A DNA stretch of 64,000 bases from Alkalibacillus flavidus (GTDB lineage: Bacteria; Bacillota; Bacilli; Bacillales; Alkalibacillaceae). The notes below the pieces were generated by a model. It did no database searches, had not been told where the DNA came from, and saw only the letters and a program-made list of their open reading frames with translations. The stretch lies in contig NZ_JBEPMX010000005.1 in NCBI RefSeq assembly GCF_040545925.1, positions 103,068 through 167,067 on the forward strand, in the 5' to 3' direction. Below are positions 36,106-45,243 of the stretch, piece after piece. Position 1 is the first letter of the stretch. Every line of letters begins with the position of its first letter. The translations under genes were made by a program, and so were the position numbers.

Positions 36106-36970
36106 TCATAACAACCACGTTTTTAATCGCATTAAATTTTCTTCAAAAAAAGAAGCATTTTGTTCAATCCCACGCCGCTTGCACCAACCAATACTATTAA
36201 AAGCATCCGTGAACTGATAAAAGGGCAAAACTTGGTCTAAATCAATTAATGGTCTAATACTGTTTATAACCTTCCTGGAATGCACTATATAATCTTTCAT
36301 CATAACTTAAAAAATCACGATAAAGTTTTGTGAAATCAATTTCTGTGGAACCAAACCTTGCACTTTCGAAATCGATCACCCCTGTGACATCATCTTCATC
36401 AACAATTATATTCGCTGGCCGAAAATCCATATGTATGAAACTTGGTCCATCAGGAGGAGGAAGATCGTGTTTCACGCTTTCAAATTTCTCAACAGCCTGT
36501 TTATATAAATATTCATCCAGAATCTCTCTAACATCTTCAGCAAAACTATAAAATTGTTGTTCGACAAAATGAGACCAATTCGGGAATTGATTTTTCATTC
36601 CAACTAACTTTTGGTGTGCTGGCGGACGAAGCGAATGCATTCTAGCCTGAAGAACACCCACTTGATATGCTATTTTGGGTGTAGCATTAGATGTTAAAGG
36701 CCTCCCCTTTAATTCAGACAATACAAAAGCACCTGGACATTCTGCATCACCTGACCAATAATCCTTCATCTCTGGAATCGAGACATTACCATTTAATATG
36801 TCATAAGCTTCTAACTCTCGCTGAAACTTCAATTTTGTAAAAGGAATTTTCAAATAAACATTGTACCCAGTCGATAAAGTACATTTATAAACTGTTGAAC
36901 TACGGGAATCTTCAACCTCATCCATCGATAAAACGTCCATATCAAATTGTTGAATAATACGTTTTAACAT
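36106..36970 (-). pseudogene. Aminoglycoside-phosphotransferase-like kinase gene with one frameshift
   Basis: The main frame (36970-36254) encodes a kinase fold: VYKCTLSTGYNVYLKIPFTK with the ATP-binding lysine, the catalytic FIHMDFRPANIIVDEDD (H-x-D-x-x-x-x-N) and the DFES metal motif in GVIDFESARFG. It stops after QEGYKQY, where dropping one T restores the family's C-terminal helices (RPLIDLDQVLPFYQFTDAF ... LKTWLL, to 36106). The joined protein would be about 288 residues, normal for APH/choline-kinase-like enzymes. The first frame alone may be partly functional. Substrate unknown. Confidence 0.8.
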
Positions 36971-37145
36971 CCTAACCCCCCTTATCGAAACTCATTATGA
37001 CGCTAAACGCAGAATAGTAATTTGATTCCATATTACCATAAAAAACCAAAAATGCAGCCCCCTCATCATCAAAAATTTTCAAAATTAAAACTAATACAAC
37101 ATTCCAACGTCTTAGTAATCTACGAAATTCGAATTACCATAAAAA

Positions 37146-37180
37146 TAGGAGTTAGAAATTTAAATTCCTAACTCCTACTT
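37146..37180 (-). terminator. Terminator of the subtilisin gene
   Basis: On the minus strand TAGGAGTTAG pairs with CTAACTCCTA and is followed by TTTTTAT. Confidence 0.8.
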
Positions 37181-37252
37181 TCCGAGCTCTACTGCCCCAG
37201 CAAGCTTTTTATTGAATGTTTAATATAATTAATATCTCAATCTATCAACCTA

Positions 37253-38371
37253 TTACTGACTGATCGCGTCGTATGATTGAACTAAACCATTACCATAGTA
37301 ATCTGGGTTACCTAAATCGTTTGCTGTTGTTTGTAGTAACGAGCGTAATTCATCATTTGTAAGATTGGGTTTTGCTTCCCAAACTTGTGCTGCAACACCA
37401 GCAACATGTGGTGAAGCCATTGATGTACCATCTAATGAATCATAACCATTACCTGGTACAGTACTTTGCACGCTAACACCAGGCGCCGCTAATTCAACGT
37501 CTGGACCATGACTTGAGAAGCTTGCACGGTTATTATTCTGGTCAACCGCTGCTACTGCAATAACCGAGTCATATTTTGCTGGGTAACCAACTGTGTCACC
37601 CCAGCCCCATGCGTTACCACTATTACCAGCTGCAGCTACAACTAATATACCTTCAGAGTAAGCCATGTCTGAATATTGTTTTAGAATTGATGAGCTTGAA
37701 GAGCCACCTAAACTCATATTAATAACGTCCATATCATTTTGAATAGCCCACTCAATGCCCTCTGCAATCCCAGCATATGAGCCACTACCATCGTCATCTA
37801 ACACCTTAACAGCGTGTAACGACGCATCAGGAGCAACGCCAACAACACCTGTATTGTTATCGTTCGCACCAATCGTGCCTGCAACATGAGTGCCGTGTCC
37901 TTGTCCATCAGCATAAGGTGAATCACCAAACACTGAGTGACCACTTGATACATTTAGATCCTCATGTGACCGATCGATTCCAGTATCTAGAACCGCAACA
38001 TCAACACCTGCTCCGGTGTAACCATTGTTTTGTGATGTATCACCTTCTACACGAGGTACTCCCCAAGGTGTATCTTGAGCATATGCTTCTGCTTCTGCAT
38101 TTTCTTCAACAAATTTAATCTGGGGATGATTACTTAATCCATTAGCTTGTTCTTCAGTCAGTTCCAAATGATAGACGGGTAACAAATCAAATTCATGTAA
38201 GACCTTATCACCCTCGACACCGAAAGCATTAAGCAAACCTTTCTTAGCTGGACCATCAAACTGCACCAAGTATTCGTCAGTGCTTTGGCCATTACCTTCT
38301 TCAGCGAACACCGTATGCATCGGCACTAAAAATAATACCAGCATACTCACGACAACAATTAACTTTTTCAC
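37253..38371 (-). CDS. Subtilisin-like secreted serine protease (S8)
   Basis: Extracellular alkaline protease of about 372 residues. A Sec signal peptide ends near AEEG, an I9 inhibitor propeptide follows (DEYLVQFDGPAKKGLL, VKFVEEN-type end), and the mature domain starts near AYAQDTPWGVPRV. The triad is in VAVLDTGIDRSHEDL (Asp), GQGHGTHVAGTIGA (His) and GTSMASPHVAGVAA (Ser), with the oxyanion Asn in AAAGNSGNAWG. The GTG at 38371 has better spacing from AAAGGGGA than the ATG at 38377. The mature enzyme is Asp-rich. It lies next to a PlcR/NprR-type regulator gene and may be its target. Confidence 0.93.
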   Translation of the reverse strand: MKKLIVVVSMLVLFLVPMHTVFAEEGNGQSTDEYLVQFDGPAKKGLLNAFGVEGDKVLHEFDLLPVYHLELTEEQANGLSNHPQIKFVEENAEAEAYAQDTPWGVPRVEGDTSQNNGYTGAGVDVAVLDTGIDRSHEDLNVSSGHSVFGDSPYADGQGHGTHVAGTIGANDNNTGVVGVAPDASLHAVKVLDDDGSGSYAGIAEGIEWAIQNDMDVINMSLGGSSSSSILKQYSDMAYSEGILVVAAAGNSGNAWGWGDTVGYPAKYDSVIAVAAVDQNNNRASFSSHGPDVELAAPGVSVQSTVPGNGYDSLDGTSMASPHVAGVAAQVWEAKPNLTNDELRSLLQTTANDLGNPDYYGNGLVQSYDAISQ

Positions 38372-38610
38372 AATCATGTCCCCTTTCCAAATTTTTGTTA
38401 TGACTTTTACATCATAACTTTGATTCGCACCACTAACTTCAACACAACATCTGCATGTTTAACTAGATTATTCGATGGCTTGCTTTTTCAATTACAAAAT
38501 AGTAGACTACGTTTGGTTGGTTGATTGATCACTTGCTAGTTTAGATTCAGATTGATCAGCAACGAGTTATGAAGAAGTTAATGAGCGTTATAGTCACACT
38601 ATCACAGACA

Positions 38611-38641
38611 AAAAAATGATGCGTTTGGACTCACGCATCAT
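38611..38641 (-). terminator. Terminator of the XRE-TPR regulator
   Basis: On the minus strand ATGATGCGT pairs with ACGCATCAT and is followed by six T residues. The rest of the 38378-38742 gap shows no other recognisable feature. Confidence 0.85.
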
Positions 38642-38742
38642 GTCACTCGATTATATCTGAAATACTACTCATTACTTTCATAAACTAAATAATTATAAAA
38701 ATAGTAATAATTTTTGTCTATTTTTGTTAAGTTATGTCGAAA

Positions 38743-39621
38743 TTACTCGCAATCTTCTAATTTATTCAATTGATTATCTACTTTTTCCACAAACTTCTCA
38801 TGATCAATTACACTGAACAAACTTCTAGCATTCATGAAACACGTTCGCGCTGCCTCAAGATCATCCAATGTTTTATAGCAATGCCCCTGAATAAAATAAG
38901 ACTCACCTAATCCATGAAAAGTGAAATGTCTCTTGCACAATCGAATAGCTTCATCACAACATGCTAAACTTTTATTAATCTTATTTTGTATAAAGTAGAC
39001 TCTGCCCAAATTATATAATAAACCAGTCTCTAACTTAGTTTCATACAATGGAATCAGCCTTAAATTCTTTAAAGCTGTTTCATAAAAATCGATTGCCAAT
39101 AAATACTCTTCTTTTTCAGCATATATATTACCGATATTAGATAATATATGCACTTCTCTTTCAGAAGCTGTTTTATTAGTCGTTTTGGCTAATTTCAACG
39201 CATCTTGTAGCACTGATAAGGCTTGGTCAAGATTATTTTCAACGTAACGAATTGCAATCGCTTTATGCCAGAGTAAGAATTGATGAAAATGTGCCACCTC
39301 CATCAAAGGGCTATTTTCTTCCGCTTTAACTAAATTCATAAGTGAATGAAAATCTTTAGTTTCAACTAGCGCCCTAGCTTGCCGTTCAACTTCCATTATA
39401 TAATCAAATCTCTCATTATTAGATGCAAACAAAATATAATCCACATCCACTCCGAATCGCTCTGCTAATTGATATAAAATATGTGAAGCTACATTTTTGT
39501 TGCCTGATTCAACTTGGCTAATATAAGCCTGTGTACAGATTCCATCTGACAATTCCTTTTTTGATAGGCCATAATAGTTTCTTAGATCCTTTATCTTTTC
39601 CCCGATCCATTGTTCGTCCAT
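38743..39621 (-). CDS. XRE-HTH plus TPR regulator (PlcR/NprR-like, RRNPP family)
   Basis: A 292-residue probable peptide-responsive transcription factor. Residues 5-60 form an XRE helix-turn-helix (IGEKIKDLRNYYGLSKKELSDG, then YISQVESGNKN). Residues about 70-285 are TPR repeats (EREVHILSNIGNIYAEKEEYLLAIDFYETAL; LLYNLGRVYFIQNKINKSLACCDEAI; LGESYFIQGHCYKTLDDLEAARTCF). This is the layout of PlcR, which binds an imported signalling peptide. A small exported-peptide gene starts 170 bases away on the opposite strand and a secreted protease gene lies downstream. Direct evidence of peptide binding is absent. Confidence 0.85.
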   Translation of the reverse strand: MDEQWIGEKIKDLRNYYGLSKKELSDGICTQAYISQVESGNKNVASHILYQLAERFGVDVDYILFASNNERFDYIMEVERQARALVETKDFHSLMNLVKAEENSPLMEVAHFHQFLLWHKAIAIRYVENNLDQALSVLQDALKLAKTTNKTASEREVHILSNIGNIYAEKEEYLLAIDFYETALKNLRLIPLYETKLETGLLYNLGRVYFIQNKINKSLACCDEAIRLCKRHFTFHGLGESYFIQGHCYKTLDDLEAARTCFMNARSLFSVIDHEKFVEKVDNQLNKLEDCE

Positions 39622-39709
39622 CCATGCTTCCTCCTCAGCATTAAAATATAACTATTTTTATATTTTGTGATGTCTGCGCTAGATAATCGTATTAAATACC
39701 CTGAATTAT

Positions 39710-39737
39710 TTGACTATTGCTTATATTTAGTTAATAC
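39710..39737 (+). promoter_or_regulatory. Putative promoter of the small exported peptide
   Basis: TTGACT (39710-39715) with a 16-base spacer and TAATAC (39732-39737). Two further TATAAT hexamers occur at about 39757 and 39767, so the exact start is unclear. Confidence 0.5.
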
Positions 39738-39791
39738 TGATATTTTTATAATGTTATATAATTTATTTATATATGACAAGGAGGGTTTACC

Positions 39792-39953
39792 ATGAAAAAA
39801 GTTTTTTATCTCTTATTCAGTCTTTCATTAATCGTTTCATTTACTTCAACGTACTCTGCTGATGATTTGTCAGCTAGTGATTCGACAAGCCTGGATAACA
39901 ACTACGTTACGACCAGCGGAGAAATTGAAGATGATTTAGGTACTATTGATTAA
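39792..39953 (+). CDS. Small exported peptide, candidate signalling pro-peptide
   Basis: A 53-residue gene missed by a 60-codon cutoff. The N-terminus (KKVFYLLFSLSLIVSFTSTYSA) is a clear Sec signal peptide; the remaining 30 residues are Ser/Asp-rich and end GEIEDDLGTID. AAGGAGGG lies 6 bases before the ATG, and a terminator follows at 40036. Size and plan match PapR/NprX pro-peptides, which are exported, trimmed and re-imported to activate the neighbouring regulator. Here it is divergent from the regulator, unlike papR. It could instead be an unrelated secreted peptide. Confidence 0.7.
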   Translation: MKKVFYLLFSLSLIVSFTSTYSADDLSASDSTSLDNNYVTTSGEIEDDLGTID

Positions 39954-40480
39954 CATGAAGTTATAGTTACAAATTTTTAGTACCGAATAACAGGAAACAC
40001 TTATGAATTTACCAGTTGATTCATTTTGTTATGATGTACAGAATCATGTGAAATCGTAAACATGGTTCTGTACTTTTTTTCTAATTTTGTAACAATGCAG
40101 ATTAGGGACAATGATGGTTTAATATTAAGCGGACTCTTTAATACTTATGAAGTAAAACCTTGAGGATGGACATTTTCGAGTTATACATGGAACCTTCAAT
40201 ACAATTAACATCATCATACTTAAAAATCCCCTATTAATCAACTCATGTCGAATCACTTGAGTTTCATTAAATTGAAAATCAATGTGCAAATCTAAGTACA
40301 ATTAAGCCGTGATTATGTTGCATGGACTGGGTTTGTGGATACTAAAAATAAATATAGTTAATTTTTGAATTATTTGACTTTAATCGGTTTTACTCTTAGG
40401 ATTGGCGTAACTAACACTACATTCAGTGGTACATTGAAATTCGGTCAAAGTAATATCTATTAAGAAAGGAGGGATTCGTT
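39954..40480. other. Gene-free stretch
   Basis: Apart from the terminator at 40036-40080 I see no gene, RNA or repeat here. The sequence is AT-rich, with short frames only. Confidence 0.5.
40036..40080 (+). terminator. Terminator of the peptide gene
   Basis: GTACAGAATCATG pairs with CATGGTTCTGTAC (one G-T pair) around a 12-base loop, followed by TTTTTTT. Confidence 0.85.
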
Positions 40481-40945
40481 ATGAAAAAAGGATTAATATT
40501 TCTAACAATCTTGACTTTGTTTATTTTACCAGCTTGTGATGGTAAAAATGATTTATCTGGAAAAATGTTTGCGATTAGTCACAAAGCAATAAGTCTGATT
40601 CCACCAGATGTATCTAGAGAAGAGATTGATGATGATTGGTATAAAACTTTTCTGACATTAGAATTTTTGAATGAAAATGAATTCACAAGTACTCAACTTG
40701 GAAAAGGCACATATGAATTGGATCGTGATGATAAAGAATTTACAATTCGTTTTGAAAACAACAATGAACACTTAGAAATTGGTTTTAACTTAGAAGAAAG
40801 TAAAAAAGACTTTAGTAAGTATTCTGCAGAAATTAATAATCTTGATTTTCAACCGCCAGATGATAATGAAGTAAGCCATTTTCAAAAATTTTATATGAAT
40901 ATAAATTTAGCTATGGAAAATGAGTATGAATTTATAAGAGAATAA
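40481..40945 (+). CDS. Small lipoprotein of unknown function
   Basis: A 154-residue predicted lipoprotein: KKGLIFLTILTLFILPAC is a signal peptide with lipobox LPAC (Cys19). The mature part is acidic and probably mostly beta-strand (TLEFLNENEFTSTQLGKGTYEL, EFTIRFENNNEHLEIGFN), like small lipocalin-type surface proteins. I do not recognise the family. AAAGGAGGGA gives strong translation. It stands alone, converging with betB. Confidence 0.75.
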   Translation: MKKGLIFLTILTLFILPACDGKNDLSGKMFAISHKAISLIPPDVSREEIDDDWYKTFLTLEFLNENEFTSTQLGKGTYELDRDDKEFTIRFENNNEHLEIGFNLEESKKDFSKYSAEINNLDFQPPDDNEVSHFQKFYMNINLAMENEYEFIRE

Positions 40946-40951
40946 CAAAAA

Positions 40952-40992
40952 CCCCTTTCACTCTATTCAAAGATGAACAAGTGAGAGGGGCT
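40952..40992. terminator. Terminator between the lipoprotein gene and betB
   Basis: CCCCTTTCAC pairs with GTGAGAGGGG; on the minus strand the tail is TTTTTGTT, so it mainly serves betB. Confidence 0.8.
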
Positions 40993-40997
40993 GCATT

Positions 40998-42470
40998 TTA
41001 GAACCAATTAAGTGGTTCTGGTTTCGTATTTTGGAGGATGTGTTTTGTTTCAGTATATTCTTCTAAACCGAGCTTACCTAGTTCACGACCAATACCTGAT
41101 TGTTTATAGCCACCCCATGGTGCGTGTGGGAAGTAAACGTTGAATTCATTAATCCAAACGGTACCCATGCGCATTTTCGCAGCGCAGCGTTCAGCTTTAG
41201 CGACATCATTAGTGAATACGCCACCAGCCAGGCCGTAAATCGAATCATTCGCGAGTTGCACGGCCTCTTCTTCACGTGTGAATTTCTCGACAGTAATAAT
41301 CGGACCGAATGCTTCTTCTTGAACGATTTCCATATCTGTTGTGCAGTCCGTGAAAATCGTCGGCAAGTAGAAGAAGCCGTCTTGTAATTCGGGATCGTCT
41401 GGACGACTACCACCAACAGCTAATGTTGCGCCTTCTTTAATGCCTGTCTCAACGTATTTCTCGACTTTTGCGAGATGTTCTGCCGAGATGAGTGGTCCCA
41501 TTTGTGTACCTTCGTCAAATCCGCTTCCGATTTTGAATCGCTTCACCCGTTCAACAAGGGCTTCGACTAGTTCGTCATGAATGCTTTCTTCGACAATTAG
41601 ACGCGTACCTGCTGAACAAATTTGACCCGCGTGGAAAAAGACACCGTTTAATGCTTGATCAACCGCTAGTTCAAAGTCAGCATCTGCAAAAATCACATTC
41701 GGATTTTTCCCGCCTAGTTCAAGCGCTAAGTTCTTCGCATTCGTGCTCGCCGCTTGCATAATCTTCTTACCTGTCACAATACCGCCTGTAAATGAAATCA
41801 AGTCGACATCGTGATTCGTTGATAGCTCAGCACCCGCATCATGACCAGCGCCAAGGATAAGGTTAGCGACACCTTTCGGTACACCCGCTTCTTCCATTAA
41901 TTCAAATGTCTTAATGGTCGTCAGTGGTGTGATTTCACTCGGCTTCATGATCAGTGTATTACCCGCCACTAGAGCTGGCGCTAATTTCCATGACGCTTGA
42001 AGTAGTGGGTAATTCCACGGTGTAATTTGACCACAAACGCCGACTGGTTCGTGAACGACTTTACTAATCGAGTTTGGTAGTGGTGATTCAATAATTTCGC
42101 CACCATTTTTATCTGCGATTTCTGCGTAATAATGGAAAACACCAGCGATATCATCCATGTCGCCACGGCTTTCCTCTACCGTTTTACCTGTGTCTAATGA
42201 TTCTAAGCGTGCCAATTCTTCACGGTCACGTTCGATGAAGTCAGCAATTTTGCGCACGATTTTGCCGCGTTCTGTCGCTGGCATTGTCGCCCAATCACCT
42301 TGGTCGAATGCTTCACGTGCTGCTGCGATTGCTGCCTGTGCATCAGTTTCATCGCCTTCTGGAACGGTTGCGACGACTTCTTGGTTATACGGGTTAATGA
42401 TGTCACGCGTGTTGCCAGACTTCGCGTCGACCCATTCCCCATTAATATATTGTTTCTGTTTTAAAGTCAT
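40998..42470 (-). CDS. betB: Betaine aldehyde dehydrogenase
   Basis: NAD(P)+-dependent oxidation of betaine aldehyde to the osmoprotectant glycine betaine, 490 residues. Catalytic Cys is in GQICSAGTRL and the general base Glu in ALELGGKNPNVIFADAD; cofactor segments ITPWNYPLLQASWKLAPALVAGN and SFTGGIVTGK are present. AGGAGTGG precedes the ATG. It follows betA by 78 bases with a hairpin between. Together they complete choline to glycine betaine, consistent with salt adaptation. Confidence 0.95.
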   Translation of the reverse strand: MTLKQKQYINGEWVDAKSGNTRDIINPYNQEVVATVPEGDETDAQAAIAAAREAFDQGDWATMPATERGKIVRKIADFIERDREELARLESLDTGKTVEESRGDMDDIAGVFHYYAEIADKNGGEIIESPLPNSISKVVHEPVGVCGQITPWNYPLLQASWKLAPALVAGNTLIMKPSEITPLTTIKTFELMEEAGVPKGVANLILGAGHDAGAELSTNHDVDLISFTGGIVTGKKIMQAASTNAKNLALELGGKNPNVIFADADFELAVDQALNGVFFHAGQICSAGTRLIVEESIHDELVEALVERVKRFKIGSGFDEGTQMGPLISAEHLAKVEKYVETGIKEGATLAVGGSRPDDPELQDGFFYLPTIFTDCTTDMEIVQEEAFGPIITVEKFTREEEAVQLANDSIYGLAGGVFTNDVAKAERCAAKMRMGTVWINEFNVYFPHAPWGGYKQSGIGRELGKLGLEEYTETKHILQNTKPEPLNWF

Positions 42471-42510
42471 TATGATCCACTCCTATCGGTTAAGGTTTAA
42501 TATCACATCA

Positions 42511-42541
42511 AGACGCTGCCAATCCATGAACAGCGTCTTGT
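42511..42541 (-). other. Hairpin between betA and betB
   Basis: AAGACGCTG and CAGCGTCTT arms around a 12-base loop, without a T tract. It may be a processing or partial attenuation site. Confidence 0.5.
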
Positions 42542-42548
42542 CTAGATT

Positions 42549-44234
42549 TTAAGCTTCAACTGCCCCCGCATCTTTCGGATCGACACCGTGACGATAAAAT
42601 GGTAGATCCTCAGCTTCTAACGGCTTCTTACCACGAATTAAGTCAGCTGCTTTCTCAGCTAACATTAACACGGGCGCATGAATATTACCATTCGTAACGT
42701 ATGGCATAGCTGATGCGTCCACGACACGTAGATTGTCTAAGCCATGAACTTTCATCGTCTTCGGATCAACAACGGCCATCGGATCTGATTCAGGCCCCAT
42801 TTTCGCTGTACATGATGGGTGAAGAGCTGTTTCCGCATCTTTTGCGACCCAGTCTAAAATCTCATCATCCGTTTGTACATCTGGTCCTGGTGAAATCTCG
42901 CCACCATTATATTTTGACATCGCTGGTTGCGACATAATTTTACGCGTAATACGGACTGCTTCAATCCACTCACGACGATCTTGCTCTGTTGATAGGTAAT
43001 TATACACCATGCTTGGATGCTGCTTTGGATCTTTAGAACGGATCTTAAGTGAACCGCGCGCATCCGAGTACATCGGACCAACGTGAACTTGGAAACCGTG
43101 ATCGGCATCTGCTTTTTGACCATCATAACGGACCGCAAGTGGTAAGAAATGATACATCAAGTTCGGATAATCCACTTCTTCGTTCGAACGAATAAAGCCG
43201 CCACCTTCAAAATGGTTTGTCGCAGCTGGTCCTTTACGGCCGAAAATCCACTGCAAGCCAATCCAAGGCATTTTCGCTTTGTTTAAGTTCGGCTGTTCTG
43301 AAACAGGCTCTGGGCATTCGTATTGAATATACGCTTCTAAGTGGTCTTGTAAGTTTTCACCGACACCTGGTAAGTGAACAACTGGATCAACACCAACTGA
43401 ACGTAAATGCTCTGCATCACCGACACCTGATAATTGAAGTAATTGCGGTGTATTGATCGCACCACCTGATAGAATCACTTCGCCTGCTTCCACATAATGC
43501 GTTTTCCCGTTTCGCTTATACGTTAACCCTTGCGCACGACGACCACTGAAATCAATGTGTTGTACGAATGCACGTGTTTTAACGGTTAAGTTTTTCCGCT
43601 TCATCGCTGGACGTAAATACGCACGTGACGCTGACATACGACGACCATTACTCACGTGTTTATCAAACGGACCGAACCCTTCCTGACGGTAACCATTAAC
43701 GTCTGGCGTCCGGTTATAACCCGCTTCAACCGCTGAATCGAAAAATGCTTTAAACAACGGATTTTTCGCCGGGCCGCGCGTTAAGGTGAACGGACCATCA
43801 TGGCCACGATACGGATCATCTTTATCTGCTGCAACTGTATTTTCTAAACGTTTGAAGTATGGAAGGCAATGAGCATAATCCCAATCGTCCATGCCTTCAT
43901 CAGAACCCCAACGCTCATAGTCCATTGGGTTACCACGTTGATAAATCATACCATTGATCGAACTTGATCCACCTAATACTTTACCACGAGCGTGCGAAAT
44001 ACGACGACCACCCATGTAAGGTTCTGGATCTGATTCATATTTCCAATCATATAGACTTTTACCAGCCGGGAATGGTAACGCAGCCGGCATTTGAATTAAT
44101 AAATCCCACGCATAGTCACTACGACCTGCTTCTAATACTAAAACACTCTTTTTGCCATCTTCACTCAGACGGTTTGCCATAATCGAGCCCGCACTACCAG
44201 CTCCAACTACAACGTAATCATATCGTTCTGCCAT
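42549..44234 (-). CDS. betA: Choline dehydrogenase (GMC oxidoreductase)
   Basis: FAD-dependent membrane-associated enzyme oxidising choline to betaine aldehyde, 561 residues. The FAD motif is YDYVVVGAGSAGSIMANRL at the N-terminus; GMC signatures HARGKVLGGSSSINGMIY and GAINTPQLLQLSGVG are clear, and the catalytic His lies in ALHPSCTAKMG and NGNIHAPVLMLAE. The ATG at 44234 is 8 bases after GAGGAGG; a longer frame to 44267 lacks a ribosome site. Most Bacillus use GbsB (alcohol dehydrogenase) for this step; the BetA-BetB pair is the other known route. No GbsR or BetI regulator is adjacent. Confidence 0.95.
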   Translation of the reverse strand: MAERYDYVVVGAGSAGSIMANRLSEDGKKSVLVLEAGRSDYAWDLLIQMPAALPFPAGKSLYDWKYESDPEPYMGGRRISHARGKVLGGSSSINGMIYQRGNPMDYERWGSDEGMDDWDYAHCLPYFKRLENTVAADKDDPYRGHDGPFTLTRGPAKNPLFKAFFDSAVEAGYNRTPDVNGYRQEGFGPFDKHVSNGRRMSASRAYLRPAMKRKNLTVKTRAFVQHIDFSGRRAQGLTYKRNGKTHYVEAGEVILSGGAINTPQLLQLSGVGDAEHLRSVGVDPVVHLPGVGENLQDHLEAYIQYECPEPVSEQPNLNKAKMPWIGLQWIFGRKGPAATNHFEGGGFIRSNEEVDYPNLMYHFLPLAVRYDGQKADADHGFQVHVGPMYSDARGSLKIRSKDPKQHPSMVYNYLSTEQDRREWIEAVRITRKIMSQPAMSKYNGGEISPGPDVQTDDEILDWVAKDAETALHPSCTAKMGPESDPMAVVDPKTMKVHGLDNLRVVDASAMPYVTNGNIHAPVLMLAEKAADLIRGKKPLEAEDLPFYRHGVDPKDAGAVEA

Positions 44235-44515
44235 ATGAAAAACCTCCTCGATTATTTGAACTAACATTAGGGCAACAACGAATGACTTTTATATGTTTAA
44301 AAAGGGGGTTGTTTGCATAAAAAAAATAAGTCATTCATTGTCGCATTAATTTTATTAAATTATTTTTTAACGAATTTAACAACTTTAATGTAACACACTA
44401 TTATGAGGTTGTAAACTAGTTAAACTAGAGTACTAGAAGAAACTAAAAATTCTCACAACATTATAGGTGATCAAAACAGGTAAGGACATTTGATTCTATC
44501 GAATTTATTCATGCC

Positions 44516-44593
44516 CTATAATCGCCCGAAATCGACTATACAAGGCCCTTGCAACATATTCTGTTGCTTTGGTTTTTCAGCAATAGCTGACAT
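44516..44593 (-). CDS. Orphan 25-residue peptide
   Basis: An ATG preceded by AAAGGAGAGG opens a 25-codon frame that starts MSAIAEKPKQQNM and ends QGPCIVDFGRL. A longer frame (to 44773) lies in phase but the ribosome site is inside it, so the short form is preferred. The polar first half and hydrophobic, single-Cys second half resemble a leader-core precursor. No modifying enzyme is adjacent. It is divergent from the bacteriocin gene, with 152 bases between starts. No family recognised. Confidence 0.5.
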   Translation of the reverse strand: MSAIAEKPKQQNMLQGPCIVDFGRL

Positions 44594-44745
44594 ACAATCC
44601 TCTCCTTTAAATTGGTTTGATATATATAGAAAAGCAGCTAACCAAACAGCCGAAACATAGGGGGAACGACATTGTTTGATTACCTGCTTATCTGCGCATA
44701 AAGATATTAAAAAAGCAGCCTTTAGGTTTGTTGAGTCTAATAGAT

Positions 44746-45219
44746 ATGAATAACTATTTTGCCAATAACCCAAAATCTATAATATTTTATATCCTGGCGA
44801 CTTTAGTTTTATCAACAGGAATTTCTTCAGTTGCAGAAACAAACGATGAAGAAGGTTTATTAGAATTAGATCCTGTAGTAAAAGAAATTTACGGTGAAGA
44901 GCTATACAATTTTTTTGTATACGGTATGTACATGAATAATGAGCGAATTTTAGAAGGTGAACTAATCGCTGATGATTTTGGTATTACCGGTAATTCAATA
45001 ACTAATGGAGATTCAAATGGAATGGTTATGGCAGCAAGCGGGTGCTCTTGGTCAAACTTTGGTAAGAGTCTTGTCGGCGGTGCTGTTGCTGGTGGTGCTA
45101 CCGGTGCAGTTGGTGGCGCAGCTGTCGGCGGTGTTGGAGCAGGTCCTGGGGCCGGTGTTGGAGCAATTGGTGGTACTGTCGCCGACGGTGCTCAGCATTT
45201 TACCACTTGTTGGTGGTAA
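44746..45219 (+). CDS. Gly-rich two-cysteine class II bacteriocin-like precursor
   Basis: A 157-residue protein. Residues about 10-32 (SIIFYILATLVLSTGISSVA) form a Sec signal; an acidic pro-region (ELDPVVKEIYGEELYNFF) follows; the C-terminal 60 residues start near AASGCSWSNFGKSLVGG and end FTTCWW. They consist of Gly/Ala repeats with GxxxG spacing between one Cys at each end, much like cerein 7B and other class IIc bacteriocins, but with a Sec signal in place of a double-Gly leader. The ATG at 44746 has a weak ribosome site, so TTG at 44728 is possible. A small membrane protein gene follows. Confidence 0.7.
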   Translation: MNNYFANNPKSIIFYILATLVLSTGISSVAETNDEEGLLELDPVVKEIYGEELYNFFVYGMYMNNERILEGELIADDFGITGNSITNGDSNGMVMAASGCSWSNFGKSLVGGAVAGGATGAVGGAAVGGVGAGPGAGVGAIGGTVADGAQHFTTCWW

Positions 45220-45243
45220 TTTAATCAAAAAGGTGGTTTAGTA

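Noticed and set aside
44593..44773. N-terminal extension of the 25-residue peptide to 85 residues
   Set aside because: The only good ribosome site is inside the longer frame, just before the internal ATG.
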